Origin: JAKVCB01 sp963578605
Lineage (GTDB): Bacteria; Planctomycetota; Planctomycetia; Pirellulales; Lacipirellulaceae
Length of the DNA stretch: 18,002 nucleotides
Assembly: GCA_963578605.1 (NCBI GenBank)
Contig: CAUZEA010000109.1
Location: forward strand, 1 to 18,002
Reading direction: 5' to 3'
Made by a program: the position numbers and the translations under genes. The notes under the pieces are model-generated. The model had not been told where the DNA came from and searched no databases. It saw only the letters and a program-made list of their open reading frames with translations. Positions 7,885 to 15,677 of this stretch are shown one piece after another. The first letter of the stretch is position 1. Every line of letters begins with the position of its first letter.

Positions 7885-10800
7885 ATGAAACAAATTATCG
7901 GGACGTTGGCCTGTTGTGTTTGTCTGGTCAGTGGCTCTGTGGCGCGTGATATCAGAACACAAGGTCTGCCACGAACCGAATGGGCCCCCCAGCTGGCTCA
8001 TGGACCTGTCAGGGCGGTGTTTCTGGCAAACTATGGCGCCCACCAGGACAGTTTTGAACTCCTGCAGCGGTTTGATATCGAGGGTCAGGTTGTGCCGGTG
8101 ACCGGTTCCTCTACCGGGGCCCCGACACGGGAACTGGGCATCCGCGGTCATTACTGGCCCGATTTGGCAAACAGGTCCGGCCGACGCGTTGCCAATGACA
8201 TTCGCAAGGCTCTTAAGTCCGATTGGGAGGTGGTGGTTCTCAGTACGACGACCCCTGCCTGGTCAGCCTATCCCGACGATATCCGCAGGGCGATTGTCAC
8301 CGGCGTGGCAGAGGGCAAGGCACTGGTTTGTGGATTGAGTGATCCTGTCAGGGAAGACCTGGCGGCCGCCGGGTTGGGCCTGGAAAAAAGCGAGATCGGC
8401 ACAAACCGTTTTCCAATCGGAAATATCGACGGAGCCGAGGTCGAGGTGTACCGTTGCGGGGCAGGGTACGTGGTCCACTTCGACATTCCCAGCGACCGGC
8501 GCGTCGGATACCTGCTTGAAAACACCGAGCTGCAAGCCGACTTCGAACGGTCGGCAGCCCGTGCCGGCTGGTTTCTCTGCCGCACTGCTCGTCCTGCTGC
8601 CGGCTGGTGCATTGACTCGACGCGGTACGAGGACGGCAAACTCCAGTTGAGGACCGTTTCCCCAGAGACAGCCTCTGACTGCCAGTTGCGAGTTACCGTT
8701 CGTCGGCGCGACAATTACGCCACGGTTTTTAAAGAAACAATAAATTGCCAGCCAGGGGGGATTACCGACCTCGCCTTGCCTTACCTGCCCCATGGCCAGT
8801 ATCAGGCGGAGGTCATTGCACAGGCGGCAGATGGGAAGGTGCGCGATTGGGACGCGATTCGATTTTCGCGTGATGGTCCCGTGAAGTTCAAGGCAGTGAC
8901 CGTTGGTCCTGATGTTTGCCAGCAAGGCGACACGATTACCTGTCGCCTGGAAGTGGCCGGCCCGACTGCCGGACTTCAGGTTCATACCCGTTGGTTTGAC
9001 CATTGGAATCGGCTGTTGGCAGAAACCGCAAAAGAGCCCTTTGCTGAGGTCTTGACCCTCAAAGTCCCGCAAGGTTCGCTCTCGGTGCTTAACCATTTGG
9101 AAATTGTGCTGACGTCCAGTCGTGGGGCCGAAGCGATATCGACGTCCGAAATCCTCCTGGCTGGTCATGTGCGGTCGGCTGACGATTTCCACGTGTTGCA
9201 TTGGAACGGTGGGTTGGACAGTTCCTGGCGACGGCGACTCTATTATGACGCGCTGCGCCGCAAGGGGTTGGCCGACGCATTCTCAAACTGTCTGCGCAAT
9301 ACTGTCCATGCGCGTAGCGCCGCGCTGGCCCATTTGCGCACGGTGCCGTACACGACCGCGTTTCACAAAGTGAATCTCGCCGAACACCTCTTTGACGAAT
9401 TATGGATGGACGACCTGGAGCAGCGGGCCAGGGATACGGCTAAAGCCCACGGGCCTTACAATACGCTGGCCTACACCCTGGGGGACGAGAATTACGTCAA
9501 TGCGTTTGATGAGGCCGGACGATTTTGTAACAACCGGCGCGTGTGGGGCATGTTTGGCGATTTCTTGCGCCAGGTTTATCCGGACATCGAGTCGCTCAAC
9601 CGGCAGTGGGATACCGACTTTGGGGAGTGGGGCGATGTCGAGTTCTCCGGCGAAAAAGAAATGCTTGAGAATCTGGACAATCCGTCCCCGTGGGTCGATT
9701 ACCGCATGTTTATCAGTCGCGAATTTTCCGCGGCCCATCAACGGATGCGGAGGGCAATTCAAGAAGAAGATCCCGGGGCGATTGTCGGCTGGGATGGGGC
9801 CGAGCAATTCTCCAGTTACGACGGTTACGATTGGTGGCAGATGACCCGGCAAATGGATTTAATCAATGTCTATCATGCTTATCTGAATCCGGGGATCCTT
9901 TCGAACAAGATCTTCAATGGGCGAGCGATTAAGTCTTTCAGACCCGATGCAGCGCTATGTGGAGCCTGGCTCAACGTGTCAGACCGCCACTACGGGGGCC
10001 AGTATCACACGTGGTACCTGTTGCTCAACGGTTGGAACAGTATTTGGTGGTGGCACGCCTCGTTCCTGCATCCGGCCAATGGGGCCATGCAGTGGGATTT
10101 AAAGTCAACGCCCATCATGGAATCGGCCGTTGGCGCGGCAGAGGAGATCAAACGCGGTCCGGCAACCCTGCTGGCGCATGCCCAAAAGGTCATAGACCCG
10201 GTTGCCGTGCATTACTCGGAAAACAACTTTCATGCCAGCACGATCGAAAGTGGAATTGGGAACCACGTGAACAACCTCGGGTTACAAAAAGAATTCTGGA
10301 TGGCACCTGGCGTGTCCGGGCGCATGCACCGTGGTGATCCTGAATTTCAAAAAATGTGGAGCCGGGTTCGTCCGGCCGGACATTACGCGGTTTCGTCGAA
10401 AAACTTTTACCTGTTGCTCAACGATTTAGGCTTGCAGCCACGGACCATGGCCAGGCAGGAAATTGAGGCCAACTGCCTGGATCGTGACGGAATTCAAGTG
10501 CTGGTGCTCCCCTTTACGGTTTCGCTGACCGAGGAAGAAATTGACAAGATTCGTCGTTTTGTCGCCGACGGTGGCTTGTTGATTGCCGATTATCGCTGCG
10601 GTATTCGCGATCTGCATTGCAAAATCCGTCCATCCGGTGGCCTGGACGACGTGTTTGCCATCCAGCGTAACAGTCTCGATGTGACCCGGGGGCGAACGCG
10701 GGTCGTGGCAGAGGCCTTGATTTATCACGGGGCCGAATGGGAGGTGAACTTTTATGAACCGTTGACCTCCGAGGGGGCTGACGTATTGGGATACCACGAA

Positions 10801-11517
10801 GATGGCACCCCTGCAGTCCTGGTCAACAGTTACGGGGAGGGCACGGCAATTTATCTCAACTGCGACATTTACGAGTATGACCAGCTGCGCCGCAGAGGTC
10901 GTGAACGCGAGTTGCGTGAGCTGGTACGGGCGCTGCTGGTTCGCTATGCGGATCTTGATCCAACTTTCGGTCCGGAATATGAGAACGGGCATGCCATCGG
11001 CGGTACCGAGGTCACGCACTTTCAGGCTGGTGACACGCACTACTACGGGGTGTTACCCGACTACAGTGTTGATGACAAATCGGCCCGGCCCGCGACCTTG
11101 AGGCTTCCCGCGGGAAGTCATTTTTATGATGTTCGCCAGCACCGCTACCTGGGAGAGAGCCGGTTGATCAAAACGACCCTCGCAGCAGGCCAGCCCAAAA
11201 TGATTGCCGCCTTGCCCTACAAGGTTTTGGGAGTTCATGCCCGGGCCGCCAGGCAGGTCCGCCGGGGAGAGCCTTTGGAGGTCGCGCTGGAAGTCGTGGG
11301 GAGCGGCCCGAACGTTGGTCCACACGCAGCCAGGGTGGAAGTGATTTACCCCGGGGGCGTCAGGCCAGAGTACCTGGCCCGGACCGTCTACCTGCCAGGC
11401 GGCAAGGGACAGGTGCGGTTGGTTCCTGCGCTCAATACACCTGGGGGCGAGTGGGAAATTCGAGTGACCGAATGTGTGTCGGGTGCCGAGGGCCACGTCA
11501 GGGTCGACGTCCGCTAA
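7885..11517 (+). CDS. Large secreted GH42-like (beta-galactosidase-type) multidomain protein
   Basis: The frame is open from a TTG at 7810, but the ATG at 7885 gives a proper signal peptide (MKQIIGTLACCVCLVSGSVA) and a 1210-residue protein. No clear Shine-Dalgarno sequence is seen. The N-terminal 40-240 residues look like a degenerate glutamine-amidotransferase-like fold (PVRAVFLANYGAHQDS, WEVVVLSTT, RRAIVTGVAEGKALVCG). Ig-like sandwich modules follow (about 250-425). A barrel resembling GH42 covers about 430-800; likely catalytic-region acids are Glu535 in YTLGDEN and Glu640 in GWDGAEQF. The conserved-looking WYLLLNGWNSIWWWH stretch comes later. Residues about 835-1020 match a beta-galactosidase trimerisation-type domain (GIQVLVLPFTVSLTEEEIDKIRRFVADGGLLIADY), and the last ~190 residues are beta-rich. 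GH42 enzymes hydrolyse beta-galactosides, but this is a remote relative and the substrate is open. It is the last gene of the + strand cluster. Confidence 0.75.
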   Translation: MKQIIGTLACCVCLVSGSVARDIRTQGLPRTEWAPQLAHGPVRAVFLANYGAHQDSFELLQRFDIEGQVVPVTGSSTGAPTRELGIRGHYWPDLANRSGRRVANDIRKALKSDWEVVVLSTTTPAWSAYPDDIRRAIVTGVAEGKALVCGLSDPVREDLAAAGLGLEKSEIGTNRFPIGNIDGAEVEVYRCGAGYVVHFDIPSDRRVGYLLENTELQADFERSAARAGWFLCRTARPAAGWCIDSTRYEDGKLQLRTVSPETASDCQLRVTVRRRDNYATVFKETINCQPGGITDLALPYLPHGQYQAEVIAQAADGKVRDWDAIRFSRDGPVKFKAVTVGPDVCQQGDTITCRLEVAGPTAGLQVHTRWFDHWNRLLAETAKEPFAEVLTLKVPQGSLSVLNHLEIVLTSSRGAEAISTSEILLAGHVRSADDFHVLHWNGGLDSSWRRRLYYDALRRKGLADAFSNCLRNTVHARSAALAHLRTVPYTTAFHKVNLAEHLFDELWMDDLEQRARDTAKAHGPYNTLAYTLGDENYVNAFDEAGRFCNNRRVWGMFGDFLRQVYPDIESLNRQWDTDFGEWGDVEFSGEKEMLENLDNPSPWVDYRMFISREFSAAHQRMRRAIQEEDPGAIVGWDGAEQFSSYDGYDWWQMTRQMDLINVYHAYLNPGILSNKIFNGRAIKSFRPDAALCGAWLNVSDRHYGGQYHTWYLLLNGWNSIWWWHASFLHPANGAMQWDLKSTPIMESAVGAAEEIKRGPATLLAHAQKVIDPVAVHYSENNFHASTIESGIGNHVNNLGLQKEFWMAPGVSGRMHRGDPEFQKMWSRVRPAGHYAVSSKNFYLLLNDLGLQPRTMARQEIEANCLDRDGIQVLVLPFTVSLTEEEIDKIRRFVADGGLLIADYRCGIRDLHCKIRPSGGLDDVFAIQRNSLDVTRGRTRVVAEALIYHGAEWEVNFYEPLTSEGADVLGYHEDGTPAVLVNSYGEGTAIYLNCDIYEYDQLRRRGRERELRELVRALLVRYADLDPTFGPEYENGHAIGGTEVTHFQAGDTHYYGVLPDYSVDDKSARPATLRLPAGSHFYDVRQHRYLGESRLIKTTLAAGQPKMIAALPYKVLGVHARAARQVRRGEPLEVALEVVGSGPNVGPHAARVEVIYPGGVRPEYLARTVYLPGGKGQVRLVPALNTPGGEWEIRVTECVSGAEGHVRVDVR

Positions 11518-11541
11518 GCGGCGCGGTGGACACTTTTTTTT
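11511..11541 (+). terminator. Weak candidate terminator after the saccharide cluster
   Basis: The stop codon of the GH42-like gene lies inside a small palindrome, CCGCTAAGCGG at 11511-11521. A run of eight T residues follows at 11534-11541. The 12-base gap between stem and T-run is longer than in a textbook intrinsic terminator. A separate 5-bp hairpin, CCTGG and CCAGG at 11563-11577, sits just beyond the stop codon of the convergent minus-strand gene but lacks a T-run on either strand. Confidence 0.25.
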
Positions 11542-11577
11542 CGAGGTCGCCTGTGGATGGATCCTGGGAGCACCAGG

Positions 11578-12258
11578 CTATTTATTGGGCTTCGTATAGA
11601 TTTTGACGTTGTCAAACTGCCCGAGCGAAAAAATATAGAGCCCTATCTTGTTGTGTTCCGGGCCGGTGAGCGGTTGATCGTGCTGGTGGGTCATCACCGT
11701 CTTCCCGTTGATAATATGGGTGATCGTATTGCCGTCGCGCTGGACCACTTGATGGTAGACCTTGCCTGGGGTGATCGTGGAGGGCCACTCTTTGACCAAG
11801 GAACCGGCAATCAAGAGCTTGGAGCAGGTGTTGTTTTCAGAACCAAATCCCACGAAGTACGCGGTTCGCAACCCGTCGGGAGTGGCGTTGATGAACCCGC
11901 TCAGGTCGCAGGGCGTTTCGGCCGTTTTGGCATCAAACTCCAGGCGCTGCGAACCTTCAAAGGTTTTGTTACAGAAGATCTCCTTTTCACTAAAACCGGA
12001 GCCAGTCAACCATCCATCTCTGATGGACCAATCGCCGCGGGCAGTTTTCCAGTTTTTCCCGATTGCGATTCTTTCGAAGTCGTCGCTGAATTTCAGGACC
12101 CAGCCGGCGGGTGGTTCGGTGGCTTGAGTCGTGTTGCCAGGTTGCTCTGCGCAAAGACTTGTGCCGGTCAGCCCAGCGACCACGAGACATAGCAGCGAAA
12201 TTTTCCAGGCCTTACTTTGCCAGGATGTTTTTATCCAGGACATGTTTTTCCAGGACAT
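11578..12258 (-). CDS. Secreted DUF1080/LamG-like concanavalin-fold protein
   Basis: This minus-strand gene encodes 226 residues from the ATG at 12258. AGGGAG at 12270-12265 lies six bases upstream and decides this start; an in-frame ATG at 12279 lacks such a site. The N-terminus is unusual: MSWKNMSWIKTSWQSKAWK repeats an x-S/A-W unit four times before the hydrophobic signal core ISLLCLVVAGLTG and a possible cleavage after SLCA. The mature part is one beta-sandwich: FSDDFERIAIGKNWKTARGDWSIRDGWLTGSG, LEFDAKTAETPCDLSGFIN, HQVVQRDGNTITHIINGKTVMTHQHD and KIGLYIFSLGQFDNVKIY. This order of 'DDFER..W....GDW.I.DG.L' and a closing '.IGLY....FDNVKIY' is typical of DUF1080/LamG-like domains, which are common in planctomycetes next to glycoside hydrolases. 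Glycan binding, or hydrolysis as in 3-keto-disaccharide hydrolases, is possible but not shown. It is transcribed towards the saccharide cluster. Confidence 0.8.
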   Translation of the reverse strand: MSWKNMSWIKTSWQSKAWKISLLCLVVAGLTGTSLCAEQPGNTTQATEPPAGWVLKFSDDFERIAIGKNWKTARGDWSIRDGWLTGSGFSEKEIFCNKTFEGSQRLEFDAKTAETPCDLSGFINATPDGLRTAYFVGFGSENNTCSKLLIAGSLVKEWPSTITPGKVYHQVVQRDGNTITHIINGKTVMTHQHDQPLTGPEHNKIGLYIFSLGQFDNVKIYTKPNK

Positions 12259-12633
12259 TGTGTGCTCCCTACGAATCAAACCAAGAACCGTAAAATGGAA
12301 TCAATGAAGGCAAAATGGAATCAATGAAGTATGTGTAGGGTGATCCTACCGGACCGGCCCGGTCACCGCAAACTGCGAGTCGCTGGCGGGGCTCTTGGGG
12401 GCTGAGCCGGTGCCTGTTGCCGCTGCCTGGTCCAGGGACTGCGCACTTTTCGGCTGCCGACTGCTTTTTAGGGGAGCCAGGGAAGTTCCGCGGGTGGTTT
12501 CGGCGGCACAGGCGGTTATGATTGGGGTAGGAAGCTGCCTGTTGTGATGCGGAGCCTGGCTGGTGTTTCTAGACCACCACAAGATTTTCCGAGCGTCGAT
12601 TTTCCACAGTCCCAATTACCGAGAGGCCTGGCC
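12259..12633. other. 375-base divergent intergenic region without a gene
   Basis: This stretch separates the start of the minus-strand DUF1080-like gene from the start of the sialidase-like gene. It holds an 18-base direct repeat (12292-12329), a small inverted repeat with GTAGG at 12335-12339 and CCTAC at 12345-12349, and a TATGAT hexamer at 12517-12522. The hexamer could be a -10 element for the rightward gene, but no convincing -35 precedes it. GAGAGG at 12621-12626 is the ribosome-binding site of the rightward gene. An 89-codon minus-strand frame inside the region has no recognisable fold and is treated as spurious. No structured RNA was recognised. Confidence 0.5.
12292..12329. repeat. 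Two-copy 18-base direct repeat with 20-base period
   Basis: AAAATGGAATCAATGAAG occurs at 12292-12309 and again, without mismatch, at 12312-12329. The copies are two bases apart, so they repeat every 20 bases, close to two helical turns. The pair lies 34-71 bases upstream of the DUF1080-like start on the minus strand. It could be a paired operator or a recent slippage duplication. Confidence 0.8.
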
Positions 12634-13944
12634 ATGACCAAAAAGACTCCGGTCACTCGTCGTCAGTTTTTCGGCACCAATGCCGTGATTGGGACTTCCA
12701 TTGCGTCGATGGCAACACGACCTTTGGCGGCTTCAACCGAATTGGATCAAAACGAGCCGGGGCAAGTCGGTCCGCGGGCTTTAGCGCAGGACTACTCCGT
12801 CGCGGTCGAACTTCCCAGTCCCGATCACTACATGCACGACCCGGGCATGGCCCGGCTCGACAACGGCGACATCTTTGTTGCTGCACCCTGTTTCGAATGG
12901 CGCGACAAGGGAGTGTTGCGGCGAACCAAAGACTTGCGGGTCATTGTCTCCGAACAGCTGTTGTTGTCGCGGAGCACCGATGGTGGGGTGACTTGGGAAC
13001 CTCTCGGTTCGATGCCCTACCGGGACGCAACCCCGTTTGTCCATGATGGCAAGCTTTTCATGTTTATCCCCGCTCTCAACCCAAAGCGGTTACTGCTGAC
13101 CTCCAGCGACGACGGCGGGAAAACCTGGGCAGACCCCGTGACATTGTTTGAAGGCCGCTATTGGAACTGCTCAACGGGAATGACGGTGGTGAACAACCAG
13201 CTTTATTGGGCGTTGAACCAAAAGCACAAAGTTGTCGTGATTGCCGCTGACCTCTCGGGGGACTTGATGAATCCCAAAACGTGGCGGATGTCCACGCCAG
13301 CCCCGTTTCCAGAGGTGCCCGACAGTTTAACCCGCAAGCTCTATCCGCCCGAAGCAGGCAAGTGGCCAGTCCAGTGGGCCGGGGACCTGTGGCTGGAGCC
13401 AAACGTGGTTCACGTCCATGGTCAGATTCGCGTGTTGCTGCGGGCCATTATCGACGAGTACGCCACGGCCGGTTTGTGTGGCGTTTGTGACCTCCAGGAC
13501 AATGGCCAGGAAATGGAGTTGAACTTCACCCAGTTCTATCCCTTGCCGGGGGGACAAAACAAATTTTTCATCCTCGACGACGATGTGTCCGGGATGTTCT
13601 GGATGCTGTCGAACCTGGTGACCGATTCGCAGGACTTTCAGGGGAACCGTGAAAAACTCATTGAGACAGGTTTCCAGGGAGGGGCGGGCAATGAACGCCG
13701 CTTCCTGATGTTGTTCTATAGCATCGATTGTTTGAACTGGTTTCCCGCAGGTTGCGTGGCCCAGTGGCCTAGCCTAAGCCAGTCTTTCATGTATCCCTCG
13801 GCAGCGGTCGACGGGGATGACATGATTCTCATCTCGCGCACCTCCAAGAATGGACAAAATCAGCATGATGCAGACCTGGTGACGTTTCATCGGATCAAAA
13901 ACTTTCGGTCCCTGGCACTTGATTTACAGCCGCGGTTCGGCTGA
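12634..13944 (+). CDS. Tat-exported sialidase-like beta-propeller (BNR/Asp-box) protein
   Basis: The frame is open from 12544, but the ATG at 12634 with GAGAGG seven bases upstream places a twin-arginine motif at the right distance: TRRQFFGTNAVIG, Arg9-Arg10. That gives a 436-residue exported protein. Two Asp-boxes with the S-x-D-x-G-x-x-W pattern are present: STDGGVTW at 114-121 and SDDGGKTW at 158-165. Further blade-like repeats follow (GRYWNCSTGMTVVNNQLYWALN, FFILDDDVSGMFWMLSNL, FLMLFYSIDCLNWFPAG), as in the exo-alpha-sialidase superfamily. A sialidase arginine triad cannot be assigned confidently, and planctomycete members are often only called sialidase family proteins, so another glycosidase or lectin-like role remains possible. 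Export by Tat suggests folding, and perhaps cofactor or metal loading, in the cytoplasm. The next gene is 242 bases downstream and has its own promoter. Confidence 0.75.
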   Translation: MTKKTPVTRRQFFGTNAVIGTSIASMATRPLAASTELDQNEPGQVGPRALAQDYSVAVELPSPDHYMHDPGMARLDNGDIFVAAPCFEWRDKGVLRRTKDLRVIVSEQLLLSRSTDGGVTWEPLGSMPYRDATPFVHDGKLFMFIPALNPKRLLLTSSDDGGKTWADPVTLFEGRYWNCSTGMTVVNNQLYWALNQKHKVVVIAADLSGDLMNPKTWRMSTPAPFPEVPDSLTRKLYPPEAGKWPVQWAGDLWLEPNVVHVHGQIRVLLRAIIDEYATAGLCGVCDLQDNGQEMELNFTQFYPLPGGQNKFFILDDDVSGMFWMLSNLVTDSQDFQGNREKLIETGFQGGAGNERRFLMLFYSIDCLNWFPAGCVAQWPSLSQSFMYPSAAVDGDDMILISRTSKNGQNQHDADLVTFHRIKNFRSLALDLQPRFG

Positions 13945-14044
13945 TTTCCGGTTGCTGGCCTGCGCCTTGTGGCTCGATGTACTCGGCCGGTCGTGGAAAA
14001 ATAGTTGTCACCCCGATGGCGCTGTGCGGCGGTGGGCCACAATC

Positions 14045-14073
14045 TTGAGATCGATGTTCGGGTAAGCTACAAT
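14045..14073 (+). promoter_or_regulatory. Sigma-70-like promoter for the DUF1501-DUF1549/1553 unit
   Basis: TTGAGA at 14045-14050 and TACAAT at 14068-14073 are separated by exactly 17 bases. Each matches the vegetative consensus at five of six positions. Transcription would begin near 14080, leaving a leader of roughly 105 bases before the TTG start at 14187. The rest of the 13945-14186 gap shows no gene. Confidence 0.6.
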
Positions 14074-14186
14074 GGCTTCCTGTAGTCAGGTGCTTTTTGT
14101 AACCTGCCATCAACCTGCCAGTCTGGTTGGGTGCCGTGCGGACGTGACTTTCAAGCAACCTGGACTTTAGGGTCGGAAAGAGATCG

Positions 14187-15668
14187 TTGTCAGCAAGAAT
14201 TCCGTTAACCAGAAACTACTTTCAAGCCACGGTCGGATCACGGCGTGATTTGCTCTTGCGGGCCGGTGGCGGGCTCGGAGGGCTCGCCCTGTTGTCGGTC
14301 CTCAACCAGGATGGGGTCTTAAAACAAGCCGGGGCTGAAACCCGAGCGCGAGCCAACTCGCTGGAGCCGGCCAGGCCTCACTTTACGCCACGGGCCAAAA
14401 GCGTCATTCACTTGTTTCTGCACGGCGGTCCCAGTCATGTGGATCTGTTTGATCCAAAACCGGAACTGGTGCGACTGGCCGGCCAGAGATTACCCGAGAG
14501 TTTTGGTGCCGTGATGACCCGCCGCCACGGCGAAGCCCATCCGCTCCTGCCGGCAGTGCGGCCATTTCGGCCTTGTGGTGAGTCCGGTTTACCGCTGAGC
14601 ACCTTCTGGCAGCACCTGCCTGGTTGTGCCGATGAGCTCTGTATTTTGCGGAGTTGTCATGGCCAAAGTGTGAATCATCCCCAGGCGATCTACCAGATGC
14701 ACACCGGCAAACGATTGATGGGGCGACCCTGCCTGGGGAGCTGGGTTGCTTATGGTTTGGGAACCGAAAATCAAAACATGCCTGCCTTTGTCGTGATGCA
14801 GGATCCCGGCGGGGGGGCAAAAGGAGGGGCTCCGAGTTGGGGCAGCGGTTTTCTGCCGGCAACCTACCAGGGGACCCAGGTGAGGTCGGGTCAAAATCCC
14901 ATTCTCTACCTGGATCCCCCCCAGTCGATTTCGGCGCCGCAGCAGCAGCAGACGCTGGAGTTTATTCAGCAACTCAATGCCAGGCACCTGGAGGATCGTG
15001 ATTTTGACGATGAACTATCGGCCCGGGTCAGCGCCTATGAACTGGCTTTCCGCATGCAATCCTCCGCAGCCGAGGTCGTCGATTTAAGTCGCGAGACGGC
15101 CGAGACACAACGGTTGTACGGTATTGATCAGGAAGAGTCGCAGGACTTCGGGACACGTTGCTTGCTTGCCCGCAGGATGGTCGAGCGTGGCGTACGATTT
15201 GTGCTTCTCTACCTGGGCGATAATGAAGGCTGGGATGCCCATGCAAACGTGGAAAAGAACCACCGGAAGATGACCGACCGGGCCGACAAGCCAATTACGG
15301 GCTTGATTCAAGACCTCCGGCGGCGCGGGTTGCTCGATGACACCCTGGTCGTCTTTGGGGGTGAATTCGGGCGGATGCCCATGAGTGAAGGTCGCCCAGG
15401 ATCGAAGCGAACCACCGGACGTGATCACAACCCGTGGGGATTTTCAGTGGGGCTTGCCGGTGGGGGGGTTCGGGGTGGGATAGCGTATGGGGCCACCGAT
15501 CCGGTGGGACTGCGGGCAGAGAAAGACAAGGTCCATATCCACGATCTGCACGCCACGATCCTTCATCTGCTTGGGATGGACCATGAGCAGCTGACCTATT
15601 TGCACAACGGGCGCCATGAACGACTCACCGACGTTGCCGGGCGGGTTGCCGAGGGAATTCTGAGCTAG
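14187..15668 (+). CDS. DUF1501 family protein, Tat-exported, alkaline-phosphatase-like fold
   Basis: This 493-residue protein is a complete DUF1501 member. The start is a TTG at 14187 with GGAAAGAG four bases upstream. No ATG occurs early enough in frame, and this start places the Tat motif SRRDLLLRAGGGLGGLALL at residues 18-36. Family landmarks follow: SVIHLFLHGGPSHVDLFDPKP from residue 72 (His79, Asp86, Asp89), SCHGQSVNHPQAIYQMHTGK, GWDAHANVEKNH (Asp350, His352), GGEFGRMP, RDHNPWGFSVGLAGGG (Asp413, His414) and VHIHDLHATILHLLGMD. The spacing of His and Asp residues resembles the alkaline phosphatase/sulfatase superfamily, but the reaction of DUF1501 is not established. In planctomycetes it is normally paired with a DUF1549/DUF1553 protein, as here. 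The partner begins nine bases after this stop codon, so the two are almost certainly co-transcribed. Confidence 0.92.
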   Translation: MSARIPLTRNYFQATVGSRRDLLLRAGGGLGGLALLSVLNQDGVLKQAGAETRARANSLEPARPHFTPRAKSVIHLFLHGGPSHVDLFDPKPELVRLAGQRLPESFGAVMTRRHGEAHPLLPAVRPFRPCGESGLPLSTFWQHLPGCADELCILRSCHGQSVNHPQAIYQMHTGKRLMGRPCLGSWVAYGLGTENQNMPAFVVMQDPGGGAKGGAPSWGSGFLPATYQGTQVRSGQNPILYLDPPQSISAPQQQQTLEFIQQLNARHLEDRDFDDELSARVSAYELAFRMQSSAAEVVDLSRETAETQRLYGIDQEESQDFGTRCLLARRMVERGVRFVLLYLGDNEGWDAHANVEKNHRKMTDRADKPITGLIQDLRRRGLLDDTLVVFGGEFGRMPMSEGRPGSKRTTGRDHNPWGFSVGLAGGGVRGGIAYGATDPVGLRAEKDKVHIHDLHATILHLLGMDHEQLTYLHNGRHERLTDVAGRVAEGILS

Positions 15669-15677
15669 GCTGGGGTC

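Noticed and set aside
8263..9201. A 312-codon minus-strand open frame opposite the GH42-like gene
   Set aside because: It mirrors the codon pattern of the coding strand and gives no recognisable protein.
12346..12615. An 89-codon minus-strand open frame in the divergent intergenic region
   Set aside because: The peptide is Ser/Ala/Pro-rich without recognisable fold, overlaps the ribosome-binding site area of the sialidase-like gene on the other strand, and has no supported start site.
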